This document shows positions 23,700 through 36,595 of a stretch of DNA of 64,000 nt, in pieces (the stretch's first letter is position 1; each line of letters opens with the position of its first letter). Made by a program: the position numbers and the translations under genes. Location of the stretch: NCBI RefSeq assembly GCF_009905375.1, contig NC_133650.1, positions 144,282,476-144,346,475 on the forward strand, in the 5' to 3' direction. The DNA comes from Apium graveolens. Lineage: Eukaryota; Streptophyta; Magnoliopsida; Apiales; Apiaceae. Below the pieces are notes generated by a model. It ran no database searches and was not told the DNA's origin. It was given only the letters and a program-made list of their open reading frames with translations.

Positions 23700-26100
23700 C
23701 TTAAAAGGATTCCGTCCCGGAATCAGTTCAGAAACAGGTAGGGATATGCTTCTCGCATGACAACCTCGAGTTCTCACGTTGACCTTGAAGTATTTGATCT
23801 CTTCATAAAATTTCCACTCATCCATCCAATATATTTCCGGGTACTCATCCTTGTAGTCTTATGACCTCTACACGTTACTCGATATACGCTAAGTCTGGCT
23901 ACGAGTTTATTAGCTCATTTTCAATCATATGTTTAGTTTTGACGGTTAAATTTCCTAACCTCGATTCGTGGTACTCGTTATAAACTTGGTGACCGTTCGA
24001 CGATGGTGCTAATTTATAAGTCAACCTTCTTAGTCCTTTAATCCTTTAACTAGTCCAATAAATTTTGGGTTCAACATTTCTTTCCCTTTCGAATCTCATC
24101 ACTCCCTCCTCGGGAGGTACTCTCAACAATACTTGGTCTGCTACTTCGTACTTTCTGTCTTTATAGTCCTGGTCCGCATATCTCTATTGTTCATCCTGGG
24201 CTGCCACTAGCCGGGTTTTGATAAGTTCTAGGAATTCCTTTGGTCTGTTGACTCAACTATGGTCCAGTATCCTCTGCTTACCAATTTCTTCCCAACCTAA
24301 GAGAGAACAATTCTTTCTTTCATACCAAGCTTTGTAGCTGTTCCAATGCATGCATGATAACTCGCTATTATCGATAATTCGATTAACGTCAACTGGTCGT
24401 TTCATTTCCTTTAAAATCTATGATATGGATGATTTGTGCATCTTGTTTAGAATCATCCTTCAACTTATTCGTTTCCCCCTACATCGCTCCTACTAGTGCT
24501 AGAGTTTCATTCCTTAATGTTTTCCCATTTTGGCGCATCCTCTCTATTGATTAAGTCATGTAAGAAGTTCTCGTTGCATTTCTACACGCTCGTCTCCTGC
24601 TAGACGCTTAGCGCCAGAATTAACATTTCTTCCCGTAGTAATGTAAAGCACGTCATCGTCCTGTTGCCATCTTGAAGGAAGCACCATTTCATACGCAATT
24701 GATCGACACGTTTTAGGATCATCAGCTTCCATCATCGGTCGGACTTCTTTGATCATTTCCGGTATAATATCTACAGTACTACGACACCTTCTGGGTGGTA
24801 CTTGTTATTCTCGCTAGCGCCTTAGACATATTCACGCTTATTGGTACCTGCTACTAGTGGCCTTTATAGGGCGTGTACGATCTTCTTTGCCTTCTATCAG
24901 TTCTGACAATGACATCCTTCATTCTTTCATGTTGCCCTTCGTAAGGGATATCGGCGACTATTTTTCGTATGCTAGCGTGGTAAGTACATCTACACGAATT
25001 ATCTGTCAACAATAGGCGATTCCCCAAACCTTTCTAAATAAAAGGTAAGCCGCTAGACGTATCTTCAACGATTAGGATTTGAGAACCCTAAGTCATTCCT
25101 TTGTCCATTCTTTTTCGCAAAATATCTTGGGAAATAGTCCCATTAATTAAATCTCCGGTACTTGTGTGGCGCAGTCGTCACAGGGTCTCTCTGTCCCAAT
25201 TATCTCTTTCGCGTTCATATCAATTTTGTAGAGTGGACTTCTATCATTTGCATAATAAAGTAAGCGGTTTTGTTTAATCTATTACTCAAAATCCTCAAAT
25301 AGTACGACGGCTAACTTGGTTCTTGATAATCCTCCTTCCAAAATTTATTATAAATAACTCTTAACCCTATTTGGGTCATCTACAAGTTGAAATTGCCAAA
25401 ATTTTAACTCTCGCCTTTTCGTTTTTATTTTCCAACTATGTCGAACCTACTCAATGACATCCCTTTTCATATTCTGTCATGACTAATATCTGTTTATGTT
25501 TTTTTTAGGCATCTTTAAGTCTTCTTGTTAAGTAATAAAGCGTTCTTTTCATACGATCCTTCTCATCAGTTATTCTGAGATTTGTCATCCTCAATATATC
25601 TTTTCCTACTTAAAGTGTCGGCCACCACATTGGCCTTTCCTTGATGATAATAGATTTCTCAATCATGGCCTTTGATCAATTTGACTATAGCCTCTATCTC
25701 GTGTTCAGTGAGAAAAAAAAATTCCAAAATTTTCTCATAAGTAGACTCCTTGTCTCTTTCCGTCCGAACCTTATCGCAATTATTCTAGATTATTATTAGA
25801 AAGCCTTATATCATGGTCCTTATGCTGCGTAGGCATATCAATAGACTTCACGCAACATCCTATTTTTATCATCGAGTATTTCCAGAACGGGATTGCTACT
25901 AACCTTACCTTCACCTTTTGACAATCTTATTCCTCAAATTCATACATGCTTGGTCTTTCCCAAATTTATTAGCACCTATCCTGATAATGTTTCATAGAAG
26001 TGTACCTCACTAATCACGTTGTATCCCTATTTTCGTTCTTCTATAACCATATTAAAGATACTTATAATAATAACTAAACATGGTATTCTTCTTTTTAAAA
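23700..26100 (-). pseudogene. pol: Decayed pol remnant of element C (chromodomain to RNase H/RT)
   Basis: A polypurine tract (AAGGGGGGAAGA on the minus strand) follows the LTR. Homology to A can be followed only in islands: 24285-24420 matches A's integrase region around 9590-9740 (EALYGRR neighbourhood), 25612-25690 matches the RNase H tail ([10 protein letters not shown] region, A 10600-10680), and about 26005-26020 matches the RT thumb (A about 11205). Spacing between islands is close to that in A, so the interior was once full length. No usable frame remains. Confidence 0.65.
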
Positions 26101-28901
26101 CAACTTACTCTTCACGATACTCCGATTGCACCATCATAGCACTGAGCTTTCAGTCTCATATTACAACAATCAGTTCTCAACTATACCTCTCTTTATTGGG
26201 AAGGCAAATAGCCTTGGAAAAAGATTTTCACGATATCGATGAAATTTAGACAGTCTTAACAAGATTTCAAAATCTAACATCTGAACAAATAATGAGCTCT
26301 GAATAAAGAGTCGCAACACTCAGAAGATTTATAACTTGGAAGGAAGAATATAACAAGGATTATCCTTCCATGTCCTTAGAATTCTATATTGTGATATTAT
26401 GGAGAATATCCATTGAAAGCAATGATTGCTGAATAATAACATCATACGAATGATACTTACAAGATTTTCCCATTGAAAGAATACTTTTCTTCTCGAGTAA
26501 TGAAAGAAATATCGAATGACATCCTCAACCAAAGGTTAACCTTTGAGATCTCCAAGAGGTGCTATTTTGAAATAAGGAATTTTATCCAATGATTAATAAA
26601 TAAGGAAGTATATTGTTCTTCAATCACTTTGTAATTTTAATTGGATATTTATTATACAAACGAAAGAATAAAATATTTCATGAACAAAATATTTCATAAA
26701 ACTGAATATAAATTCTCATTTGAGTGGGCGACCTAGTTAGGTCTCAATTAAATCATTCTTTGAAAATTTCATCAACAATTAATCTGGCATATATAATGCA
26801 CTATGGAATAATAAAATTTTTATTGGAAGTGGAACTAGCAAAATAATAACTAGTCCATATCAAGCAATATTATCAACCGGCTAAGAAAATGGCCAGCACA
26901 ATTGGTTTGGCCCATATCAACTAGCTAGGACGATTGGCTAGGCTTTCATCGTATTAATTAAAATTTTGACTAGTTAGGACAATTAACTAGTCATTCATGA
27001 GAACATATGCAACTAGGCATATTTCGGTTTGTTTGGAAAAAAAAAATCTCAACATCGTAACCACTGAAGAAATTGTGGCTACCTGGATGACGAAAATAAA
27101 GAGTTTTTAAATTTGGGCCGAGAAAGACAATTATAACTCTGAACCGAGTGGTCTTGGCATCGGAACAATCGATAGCCTCTTATCAAATATTTCTTTCCAA
27201 ATAAAGGGTACACTCACAGGTGCCCTAGTCCACATACTTTATCAGATCTTTAAATAGAATTGAATCGGAATACTAATATCAAATTGATACCCTTACTATG
27301 ATTTCAAAGTTCAATATATAATTTCATCACGATTAAAAGAAAAGGATTCCCGAGGAATATATGGATATCAGATCATCCATGTTTTTAACAATTTGTTAGA
27401 TATTTACAATCTCGACTGAGAAGAGTAAGTATGAAAGAAGAATCTAATGAAGATACTCATTATGAATATTTATTGATGAATTGAGGGAAAATTTATATAT
27501 ATATATTAAATCTATTTGATAATTGAAATGAAGTATAAATATCTCTGAGTTGATCAAGAAGATCATAATCTATGAATGAAAGTTCATGGATTAACTAAAA
27601 GAATTGAACAAGTCCTGATGCGGAGAAAGACTATTCAAGATGGTCACATCAGAAGTTCAAAATAGGGAACGAAAAGGATTGTCTGATATAACTTATCAAG
27701 GCAATATGAATGATCAACAATTTGGAGGGAGTAACGGGACAGTGAGTTGGTGCCAAAAGATTTCACTGATTATCCTAACTCTCATCATTATCCATCTGAG
27801 GATGATCCCATCTCTTCTTCTTCGTAATTCCATGTTTCAAATAGTTTCTCTTTCAACATCATTTTAAAATCGTTTACTAATTTGACTTTCGCACGTATAT
27901 CTGTCATTCGGGTGTTTTACCTCGAAGACCTTACTCAGAAATATTCCAAAACATCCGTTAAGCCGATAGTTGCCTGCTACACGCATCCGTTACTAACTAT
28001 AAGTGGCCAGTTCCCCCTGGGAACAGATCAAAGAGATCTCTTAGGGATCTCAATGCAGTCCATAAGTTCAGTGGCATGTGTGTGTAATTGAACATATTAG
28101 ACCAAATATATTAGAGGTCTATGTGCATATATACGTAGCCTCTGACATCATATCTACCGAAGAATTCCGCACTAGACTCACTGGTCTATCCTTTTTAGAA
28201 GGTTCTAAGATCGAACTATTGCTCATTGTAATCTTATGCCATCCAATTGTAGTCATGCAATCAATTCTCGATGCTCTCGATCTCTGAGCTAAACCATCAT
28301 AACACTTCATGTTAAGCGCACTAATAATATCATGTAATGTACTTATCTTATGATAATATTCTTAAATTACATTCAAATATTCCTTAATAGAAATAAAAAT
28401 CCTCAAGGGTATATCAGACACTATCTCTACTGAATTCGTTATTAATATGATATTCACCTTCTCATTGGTAAAATGACACCTTCAACTAGTCTGGGTCAAT
28501 AACCTAAACTGTATATTAATAATTAGACTTTATGGTTCTCACATGTGATGCCCCTTCTTGGGCAACTTACACAGAACTACAGGTAACAAGGCTCGTGTTA
28601 TCAAAATTTACATATGGTGTTGGTAATATCGTCTTTACCCCAAATGCTCTGGAGACTCAGCTCCAAGTTCTATATCCATATCCTTGCCAAATCAAATATG
28701 ATTCTAATTTTTCTCCTCATCATTCTGATATTCTCCAATGGTCTCATTAGTCATACCTTAATACCTCAAATATACACTTATCCTAACCTACTCATTGAGG
28801 CTACATCCGGTAGTCCAATAATGAACTCTATATGAGCTCTCATGAAATCTCGCATCTAGACAGACTCCTAACACTCTCATTTTTTAGTACTATAACTTAA
28901 T
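26101..28901 (-). other. Unrecognisable interior of element C
   Basis: The distance from the RT island to the primer site (about 2.9 kb) equals that in element A, so this should hold the RT palm, protease, gag and leader. I could not match any RT, protease or zinc-knuckle motif on either strand. It has only short open frames and is AT-rich. It is either extremely decayed or replaced by unrelated sequence. Confidence 0.5.
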
Positions 28902-28913
28902 GCTCTGATACTA
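28902..28913 (-). other. Primer-binding site of element C (one mismatch)
   Basis: The minus strand reads TAGTATCAGAGC, one base from TGGTATCAGAGC, six bases inside the LTR edge at 28919. Confidence 0.8.
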
Positions 28914-28918
28914 TTTCT

Positions 28919-31900
28919 GTAACGCCCCCAAATCCGGGGTCAGGAATCTGGGTCGTCACGCCATCCTTCACTCATGTGTATCCTGGCATTGATTCAATAA
29001 TCCAACATACCCCAATCTCATACTCGCACACACAAGTTATAGCCTTAGAAATGACGTACAAAATGTGATCTTCTTTTATTACACTCAAATGTACTTTACA
29101 GGATCTCAAACAATTATTTATAACCTCTACATGAAGTTACAATAATTACGACTAATATCTTACATCTATCTGATACTCTAGCACACCTGAGACAAAGCTG
29201 TCAGGGGTCCCCCCATGACTGCAAGCGACTAAGTCCCACACCGGCATACTAGTTATCTGTTGTGTTGTGTCATTTAAAAGAAAGCAAGAGTGAGCTATAA
29301 TGCCCAGCATAATAGTGTAGAGTATGAAATGACTGTATGATAAACTCAAGTAAAACGTCATATGTGATAAATACGTTTTCTTCAAAAATAGTTTTCCTTG
29401 GTGATACACACCTTCTTATGAAAACAATCCTTTAGTGGATTTTATTAAACTGCGAATACCTTAATAGTAAACCCAGCACCTAGGCTTGGGTTACGGTATT
29501 GCATCACAATTCCAATTGGAAGAATAGGACATTCCTTGGAGCCACCGCATACGATGATCAGTCGTACTGCGATAAAAGTAACCTTTACTACTAGTAGAAG
29601 GACGACACCTTCGTATCCCGGTTATCACCCTTGTCGCATTCGGGCTACGTGTCCCATTTTCGGGTATACACATACTTCACAAGATCCTGAGTACACAGAG
29701 TACCTTCGCCTGCGGTACCTTTGGTAGTCCATCTAGCACACATAGTACCAGAGTCTACCCCTCCCTTGTCCTTTAAAAGAATTCTATCAATCTCGAGAAC
29801 TCGAACCACATCGAAGTTCCCCAAGCGTTTTGCTTGTTGATAGAAATAGCTTATCTCTCTAAGATATAAGTGTATATATGTATATACGTACTTCCGAGAA
29901 TTTCGGAGGAAGTACTAAGGATGTGAGTTGACCGTTGACAACAGATAATTAATAAGGGGGAAAAGTTTCTCCTTGAAACTATATTCAAAATATTAAATAA
30001 GTCGGGATAATATTCTCCGACGATCTGAAATTATTCGAATGATTTTCGAATCAGAAAGTAATTTAAATCCGGTTTTATGATTTTTAATTCAATAATAAAC
30101 CCTTTAAGAATAATAATTAATTAAATAATAGTCGATAAATAATTAAACCTCGAATGAGTTTACTCTCTAAAAGAATATATAAAATAATATTCCTCAACTA
30201 GTTTATGTCTACGTAGTAATAATCTTTAATGATTAATCGAGTTTGATATAAATAATCGTTGGAGTGTACTACTCCCATAATAAAGGAATAAGTATATAGT
30301 ATTTATTATTCAAACAATAAAATATAGTTGAGGAAATATGATCGTTGGGAAATCGTTTTAATAAAAGTTTGAGGTATTTCAATGTTTCGCAAGTGGACGT
30401 TGAGTCCCTTTAAAACGTACCATTATGGACTTTTAATCGTCCAAAATATCTCCGGGATGATTCCCGGGTTTATACTTTATAAAACAAAACTGACCAACTC
30501 TCGGTCTTATGACTTATACATCACGCTCTACTGTAGCGTTAATATTTTTAACTAAAACACCTCCGGAATACTTCCGGGTTTTCATCCATTTTCACTGATC
30601 GATCCTCGGTCTAAAATATATACACGCCACGCTACTCGCTAGCGTTAACATTTTCAAATATAAACTGCTCCGGGATACTTCCGGGTTTTTATAAACTTAC
30701 ACCGACCGGCTCTCGGTCTAAATATAATATTTCGAACTTGATATGAACATATACTAGAAATTATCAACAATTGAGTAATGTAATACATCTCAAACTTCGT
30801 AAAACAGTTTAAAACAATCTCATGCATATAATACAGTTTTGTAAAATATTCACAACACAACAGTTCTTAAAAGGTAGGGTTTGGAAACTTTCCTGGGTAT
30901 CTCGAGGTGGAGGATGCTCTAGGTTTCGATCGGAAATCTATAACCATAAACACAATTCATTTCGTTAGGTCCCGTTCTAATTTACGGTGACTCGCACTCA
31001 TGCGCTACTTATTAGGCACCCTCTCAACTTATACTACCCTTATTGTTCCTTTAAGTCCTTATTCACATCATGGTCGCTTCATTTTTCTAAGTATCTTAGG
31101 TTCATTTTCATTTTTGCCGTCGGCTCCGCTCATGGATTCTACGGTTTCAAATCATGCGGTCTCGGCTCCGATATTTTTATAAAACTGAAAAATTATTGTT
31201 TTCACTTGAAACTTTTATGGCAGTTAGGAAACTCAATATGTTACTCTCTGTAAAAATGTCATGATTTATGAATACTTTTAAGTTGATCCTTTATATTTTC
31301 AAAGTTCGTGATTTGTAGCAGTTTTTGTCGCGTAAATCACTTTTACTAAAACGACCATAACTTTTGATCCGTAAATTGGAATCAAGCGATTCAAGCGCCT
31401 AAACGATCCTTATAACATTTCCTATCATAATAAATGGTTATTTTTTAAGAAACGAAAGTTTACAACTTCAGGACTTTCTGCAGAAACCTAAAGTTACGAT
31501 TCGTTGGTTTTAACGGAGTTACGCTTACGATCGGGGTTTCGTTTATGCCCTAACTCTTAACATAACCATCAACAATCATCATTTAATCATCAACACACAA
31601 ACTCATCTTAATAACATCATGTTCTTGAGGTAACAACAATCAACCTTTAATCTACTTAACTTAAACTTCAAGATCTCAACAATACCACTTCTTAAACTAA
31701 GTTTACTACCACATATTAAATGGATCTTAAAAATGAATCTTAAATAAAGTTGGGCCAAATATTTTTACCTTTCTTGAAAGCTTGAGATGTGTTCTTGAGG
31801 ATGGTGGAGGCTTGGAAGTGCTTGGTATGATTTTTAGAACCTAAAACCACCATTGAAATCAAGAAACCAAAGAGAGGTTACTATTCATACTATTCACTAG

Positions 31901-32777
31901 TGAGTTTTTTGATTTTATTTCACCCATCAAACCTTGATAAAAAGATATGAAAGAATTTTATTACCTTTGTTTAATTTCTAGGAGGCTTGAGAATTAATGG
32001 GATGATTTTACCATGGCTAGAACTTGAGTTTTGAAATTGAATTTCTCTCTTTTTCTTCAAAGGGTCGAATGGAAGCTTGATGGGGTGGGGGTATTTATAC
32101 TAGCTTCCCTTGGTTACTTAGCTTGGTTGCTTTGCTAGGTTGCTTCTAGGAAATGGGGTGGAAGATCTTGCACTTGATTTTTATTCTTCCTAGGTTGAAT
32201 CCTATATTTCTTCTTGTTGCAAATCTTGGGGACAAATCTTAACTTGGATAGCTTGCTTGATCATCCTATGGTTAACTTACTATTTGATAATGTAACCATG
32301 GTTACTTTCTTACCATGGTTTAGTTAGTGCGTTACGTCTATTTAATCATTTACGCGTTCGCTCGGTTGCTTAAACATTTTCGTAATACTTACTCGTAAAT
32401 GGTTCGCGACGTAATTCCTTTCGTATTTATTCCTTATATTTTTAATTATCATACTTGAATATAAAACTGTAGGGTTTTAATCTCGTAATTATATTGTGAT
32501 TCCCGTAATCCTCGATGAGTCGTAAATACGGTCGTTTTTTTCAAAGTTCGTTTTTTTCGAAAACTAATAGCGTTTAGATACACTCATTTAGTACGTATAA
32601 TTGTAATATCAACTCCGAAACTCATTTTCTCATGCACTACATAGTGTGGGCTCAAAAGTTTTTCCCGTCCGTCAGGGTTACTATTCATTAAATATTTTAC
32701 AAGGTCTCAAAAATTGAAGTTATTATATTATCATTCATAGAGGTCTTTTACCGATGTCAAAAATTTGGGTTCTTACA
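28919..32777 (-). repeat. 5' LTR of element C, full length
   Basis: About 3.86 kb, beginning TGTAACGCCCCC and ending TTCTTACA on the plus strand. It contains the 28-base inverted repeat at 29888-29915 and a tandem repeat of about 110 bp at 30449-30735. Its central part (30900-31900), read on the minus strand, is homologous to B's LTR second part (for example 33660-33720 and 33415-33490). Confidence 0.87.
30449..30735. repeat. Tandem repeat, about 110-bp unit, 2.6 copies, in C's LTR
   Basis: Units start at 30449, 30560 and 30667. Each begins CTCCGG(G/A)AT..TTCC(G)GGGTTT, continues to CTCGGTCTAA/T, and (in the two complete units) ends with a GCTA/TCTAC..TAGCGTTAA block. The copies are imperfect. 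Only the full-length LTR retains them, as the other LTR has lost the region. Confidence 0.8.
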
Positions 32778-34845
32778 CCTCACCAAGATTTATCCATAAA
32801 TAAGAACACCTTACAAGCTTTCAAGAAAGGCATAACTATTTACCTAAACTTTGTTTAAGGTTTAAGTTTCAAGAAAATCATGGATCCTAGTTGTAAACCT
32901 AGTTTTATGGTTGATATGTTGTTTTCTTGATGATTAGTTAGTTAGTTATTAAGGTTGATGTTGTGACCTAAAGAACTTAATGTTCTTGAGAGGATTAAGT
33001 TTTAAAATGATGACATGATGGTGGTTAGTTATCGATTATTAGTTTAGAGCAAAAACGAAACTCGAATCACGAGTGTAACGTCGATAAAATGAGCAAATCG
33101 TAACCATTAAGTTTCTGCAGAAACAAAGAATGTAAAAACTGTGATTTTTTTAAACTTAAGACTTGAATGATAGAGATTTTTTAAGGATCGTTTAGGCTCT
33201 TGAATCGTGTGATTTTGATTTATGGTTCAAAAGTTAGGCCAGTTCTAGTGAAAACGATTTACGCGATAAAAACTGCTAAGTATTACAAACTTTGAAAATA
33301 GAAATGATCGACTTAAAAATATCCCAAAATTATGAAAATTTTACAGAGAGTAATAAATGGAATTTTGTTAACTTCCATTAAAATTTCAAGTGAAAATATT
33401 GATTTTTCAATTTTATAAAAATATCGGAGCCGAGATCGCGCGAGTAGAAATTCTTAAGGATCGCGAGTGGAGCCGAGGGATGAAATGTAAAAGATATTAA
33501 CGGACGTAAAGGATTATGAAAAGAAAGCGAATTTAACAAGTACTCGTACTTATTGAATAATGAGAGTAAATTGAGTCACATAAATGAATAGTAGGTATTG
33601 CGTATTTACAAAGTGACGATAAATGCGAACAGAATCCAGGAACGATAATTGTTCTTGATTTTAGATTTCTGGACGAATCCTAGAGCATTCCCCACCGCGA
33701 AACACCCAGGTAAGTTTACAGAACCTGCTCCATATATTGTTGTGAAGATTGATTTTTACTATTTTCGTTCGAATTCCATGTTTTCCATGATAGTAAAATA
33801 CGAGTTTTTATGTATCAATAACGATTGATGTTACGATGAATATATCGTAAAATATTTTAATGTTATAGTAGAGCTTGATGTATAAATTGTAAGAATGAAA
33901 GTCGGTCATTTTTATAAAGTATAAACCAGGAAATTATCTCAGAGATGTTTTGCACGATTAAAAGTCCGTAGCTATTTTATTCCAAGGGACTAGATGTCCT
34001 CTCGCGAAATATTAAAGTACCTCCAATTTATTTAAAATAATTTCCAAGACCGTATTCTCTCAACTCTATTTAATTACCCGAGCAATGAATTTATTTCAGA
34101 TATTCATTTAAAAAGGATAAGTATTCTCCAACAATTATTTTATTTTTAATTTCAATTATTTAATATTAGTATAAATTTATTTAATTCTTGAACATATATT
34201 AGTTAAAGAAGTTATTTCAAATATTTTTTAAAAAATAGAATTATTCGAGATTTAATTATTTAATAATTATTATTTGATTACTATTAAGGTATTTGCAGAC
34301 CAATAAGTCAATCAAATAATTATTTTGAAACGAGTTGTGTATCACAAGAAAAAATATTCTAAACAAATATGTGTACCATATATGGAAATCAGACATGAAA
34401 TTATTATATAGTCTTTTCATACTGTACATAATTATGCTGGGCATTATAGCTCACACTTGTTTTCTTAAAAATGACACAACACAACAGTGAATCAAGATTC
34501 CAATTAGGAGACTCACGGCCAGAAAATGAGTAGGAAAAGGCCATCTGTTCCGTAGGATGTTCGGTGCAATATCCCAGGTAGATCGAATAAGCTGGATTGA
34601 ATTTCAGTTGTTTTTAGTCCGGTTTATTTATAAGTATGACTTATGTAAGGTAATATTAAAGAAACATATATTTGGCCGCCGATCTAACCTTAAATAAAGG
34701 TTACACCCGTGGCAAGACTTAATTACTTTTGGTCTGTAATAACTATCACTTGGTGGAATTAATAACTCTAGTAATGCATTGTTCATTTCCAGGATAATAA
34801 CCTATAAATGTGTGTGTTGATAAGTGTGGGGTCATAGAGGTGTGA

Positions 34846-34889
<44 letters not shown>

Positions 34890-34968
34890 TGTTGTGCGAG
34901 AAGTGTTAAACATGATTCAAGACGGCGTGGTCTCCTAGATCCCTGACCCCGAATTTTGGGGCGCCACA
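32778..34968 (+). repeat. 3' LTR of element B, second part
   Basis: Continues B's LTR after element C. It is homologous, in opposite orientation, to C's 5' LTR, for example ATCGGAGCCGAGA near 33424 and CCTAGAGCATTCC near 33680. It ends CCCTGACCCCGAATTTTGGG and GCGCCACA at 34968, the counterpart of the TGTAACGCCCCC end of C. The combined LTR length is about 3.1 kb. A TA microsatellite lies at about 34851-34886. Confidence 0.83.
34851..34886. repeat. (TA)n microsatellite
   Basis: An uninterrupted run of alternating TA, about 30 bases, followed by TATGTATA, inside B's LTR. Confidence 0.9.
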
Positions 34969-36595
34969 AGAGACCTTGTTAAATAAATTTATTTTATTAA
35001 TTTGCATTTACGTAAATTTATTTTTAAAATTTGATTTAGCAAATTCATTTTATAAATTTAATTTAAATAAGTTTATTGTATGAACTTAATTTAAATAAAT
35101 GTATTTTATAAATTTGACTAAATTAATTATCACTTAAATTTAGTAAATAAAAATTTCTAATTTAAATATTATTTTTATCGGTTCATTTTCTAGTTAATTG
35201 GCGGCCAATTATTCTTTCATTTCGGTTAGCTATTCAACATGGTCGCTTGGTTAATAACTTGAAATCAAGTTTTAGTCACCAAAAATTCAACAAGGAAAAG
35301 CAGCTAATCGTCACCTCCAACAATTCATAGATTACACGCGCAAGATATAGCGGGTTGACATCCATGAAAGCAATGCGCGGAACTTTTATACTTGCGACAT
35401 CAAGGAAATTGCAACTTGCGACAACAACTAGGCTAACAGACAGTGTAGCTCACACGCAGGAAAACAGGTTTATGGCAATGAATGGCTAATTACTTTCGTT
35501 GTATTACTTGTGATATGTGCTTCTTAGTGAGAAAAATAGAATCAAGTGTTGTCACAAGTTAGACTACTCTAGGAGCTCTTGATCACAAGTTAGAAGGAAG
35601 TTGCACAAAAGCTAAGTACAAAGGCCTTGGTTGTTCCATGTAGTCACCACTCACTAAAGATATTTAACTAAGGCAAAATGCACTTGGATCACCCATGGAC
35701 GCAAACAAGAGTTCAATACGTGCACTTCATAATTTTTATTTCTGATTTATTATCTTTTCAGAAAATTTAAAATTCTTAAATTTAAATTTCTTTTAGATAA
35801 TAATTTATGTTTTTTTAATTTTTAAAAAAATTTGAAATTCTTGAAAATTATTTATGTAAATATCTATTTTTGACTCATTTATTTTATAAGAAATTTAAAC
35901 TTTTGGAAATTTAATTTTTTCTTAAATATTAAATTAAGGGTTCTCAAAGATTGGCAGACCCAAGATTTCTCCAAATTTTAAAAATAATTTTAATCATTCG
36001 AAGAAAACGAAGACTATGTGTTATTCAGACGGAAAATTTCCAAAGACGGAAGTTGAAGATAATGGTTTTCTAATTCCAATGAAGCTGATTTCAAGACATA
36101 CTAAAGAAAATTGTGGAATTTCCTCAAAGGCTTACTCCATAGGATACCACTGGGTTTTCAAATGCAGGAAAGGAAGGAAATTTATACGGGTACAATTTTT
36201 CTCGAAAATTTTAAGATAACTCTAATGATTCCAGATTATACAGTCACACTCTGGTTTGTATCAATGCTCCATGCATTAAAGTTGGAATCTCAGTTACATG
36301 CATTAAAGTTGGAATCTCATGACAGAATGTAAGAGTTATTGATAGTTAAATCAGAGGAAACTCGAGTAGAAATACTTGAGGGTTTGAATGTCAAGGCACT
36401 ATTTCACATGTCAGGGAAGTTTAGTCGCATTAGATTCAGATGGAATACATAAGCTATATCCAGGGATCAAGCCTACGAGGCTCTTAAAGATTTAGTTCAA
36501 GAGGTGATTACAAGACTGAGATGGGGACAAAAACAATATTTGATCATTACAATTCTACAAGATATATGTAACAAATAACTATCAGTGTAACATCC
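34969..36595. other. Unassigned AT-rich spacer
   Basis: I see no gene or known element here. The first part (34969-35160) and 35720-36000 are very AT-rich with runs of AAATTT. A 27-bp direct duplication containing GCATTAAAGTTGGAATCTCA lies at 36271-36324. The stretch 36000-36590 has short open frames without motifs. It may be the original target of B, or an old element interior. Confidence 0.4.

Larger units (their letters stand above)
22357..32777 (-). mobile_element. Gypsy element C (Tekay type, degenerate), inserted in B's LTR
   Basis: A minus-strand element with LTRs at 22357-23699 (3' LTR, internally deleted) and 28919-32777 (5' LTR, full length), a primer site at 28902-28913, and a polypurine tract after 23699. 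The plus-strand ends are TGTAACGCCCCC and TTCTTACA. B's LTR resumes at 32778 with sequence that continues the homology to C's own LTR, confirming the insertion point. The flanking five bases (ctaca and cctca) are only a partial match, as expected for an old duplication. Confidence 0.85.
17407..34968 (+). mobile_element. Gypsy element B (Tekay/Del type), 3' part, split by element C
   Basis: This is a degenerate plus-strand gypsy element. Its 5' LTR and gag N-terminus are missing here because A inserted into gag at 17406/17407. The visible remainder runs through gag, protease, RT, RNase H, integrase, chromodomain, polypurine tract and 3' LTR. The LTR begins TGTAATAACTCG at 21425, is interrupted by C (22357-32777), and resumes to 34968 (...GCGCCACA). 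It is the oldest or second oldest layer in this half of the window, since it hosts A and C. Confidence 0.87.

Noticed and set aside
28119..28310. 63-residue minus-strand frame in C's interior, considered as a gag or protease relic
   Set aside because: No retropepsin, zinc knuckle or gag motif; it is isolated among stops.
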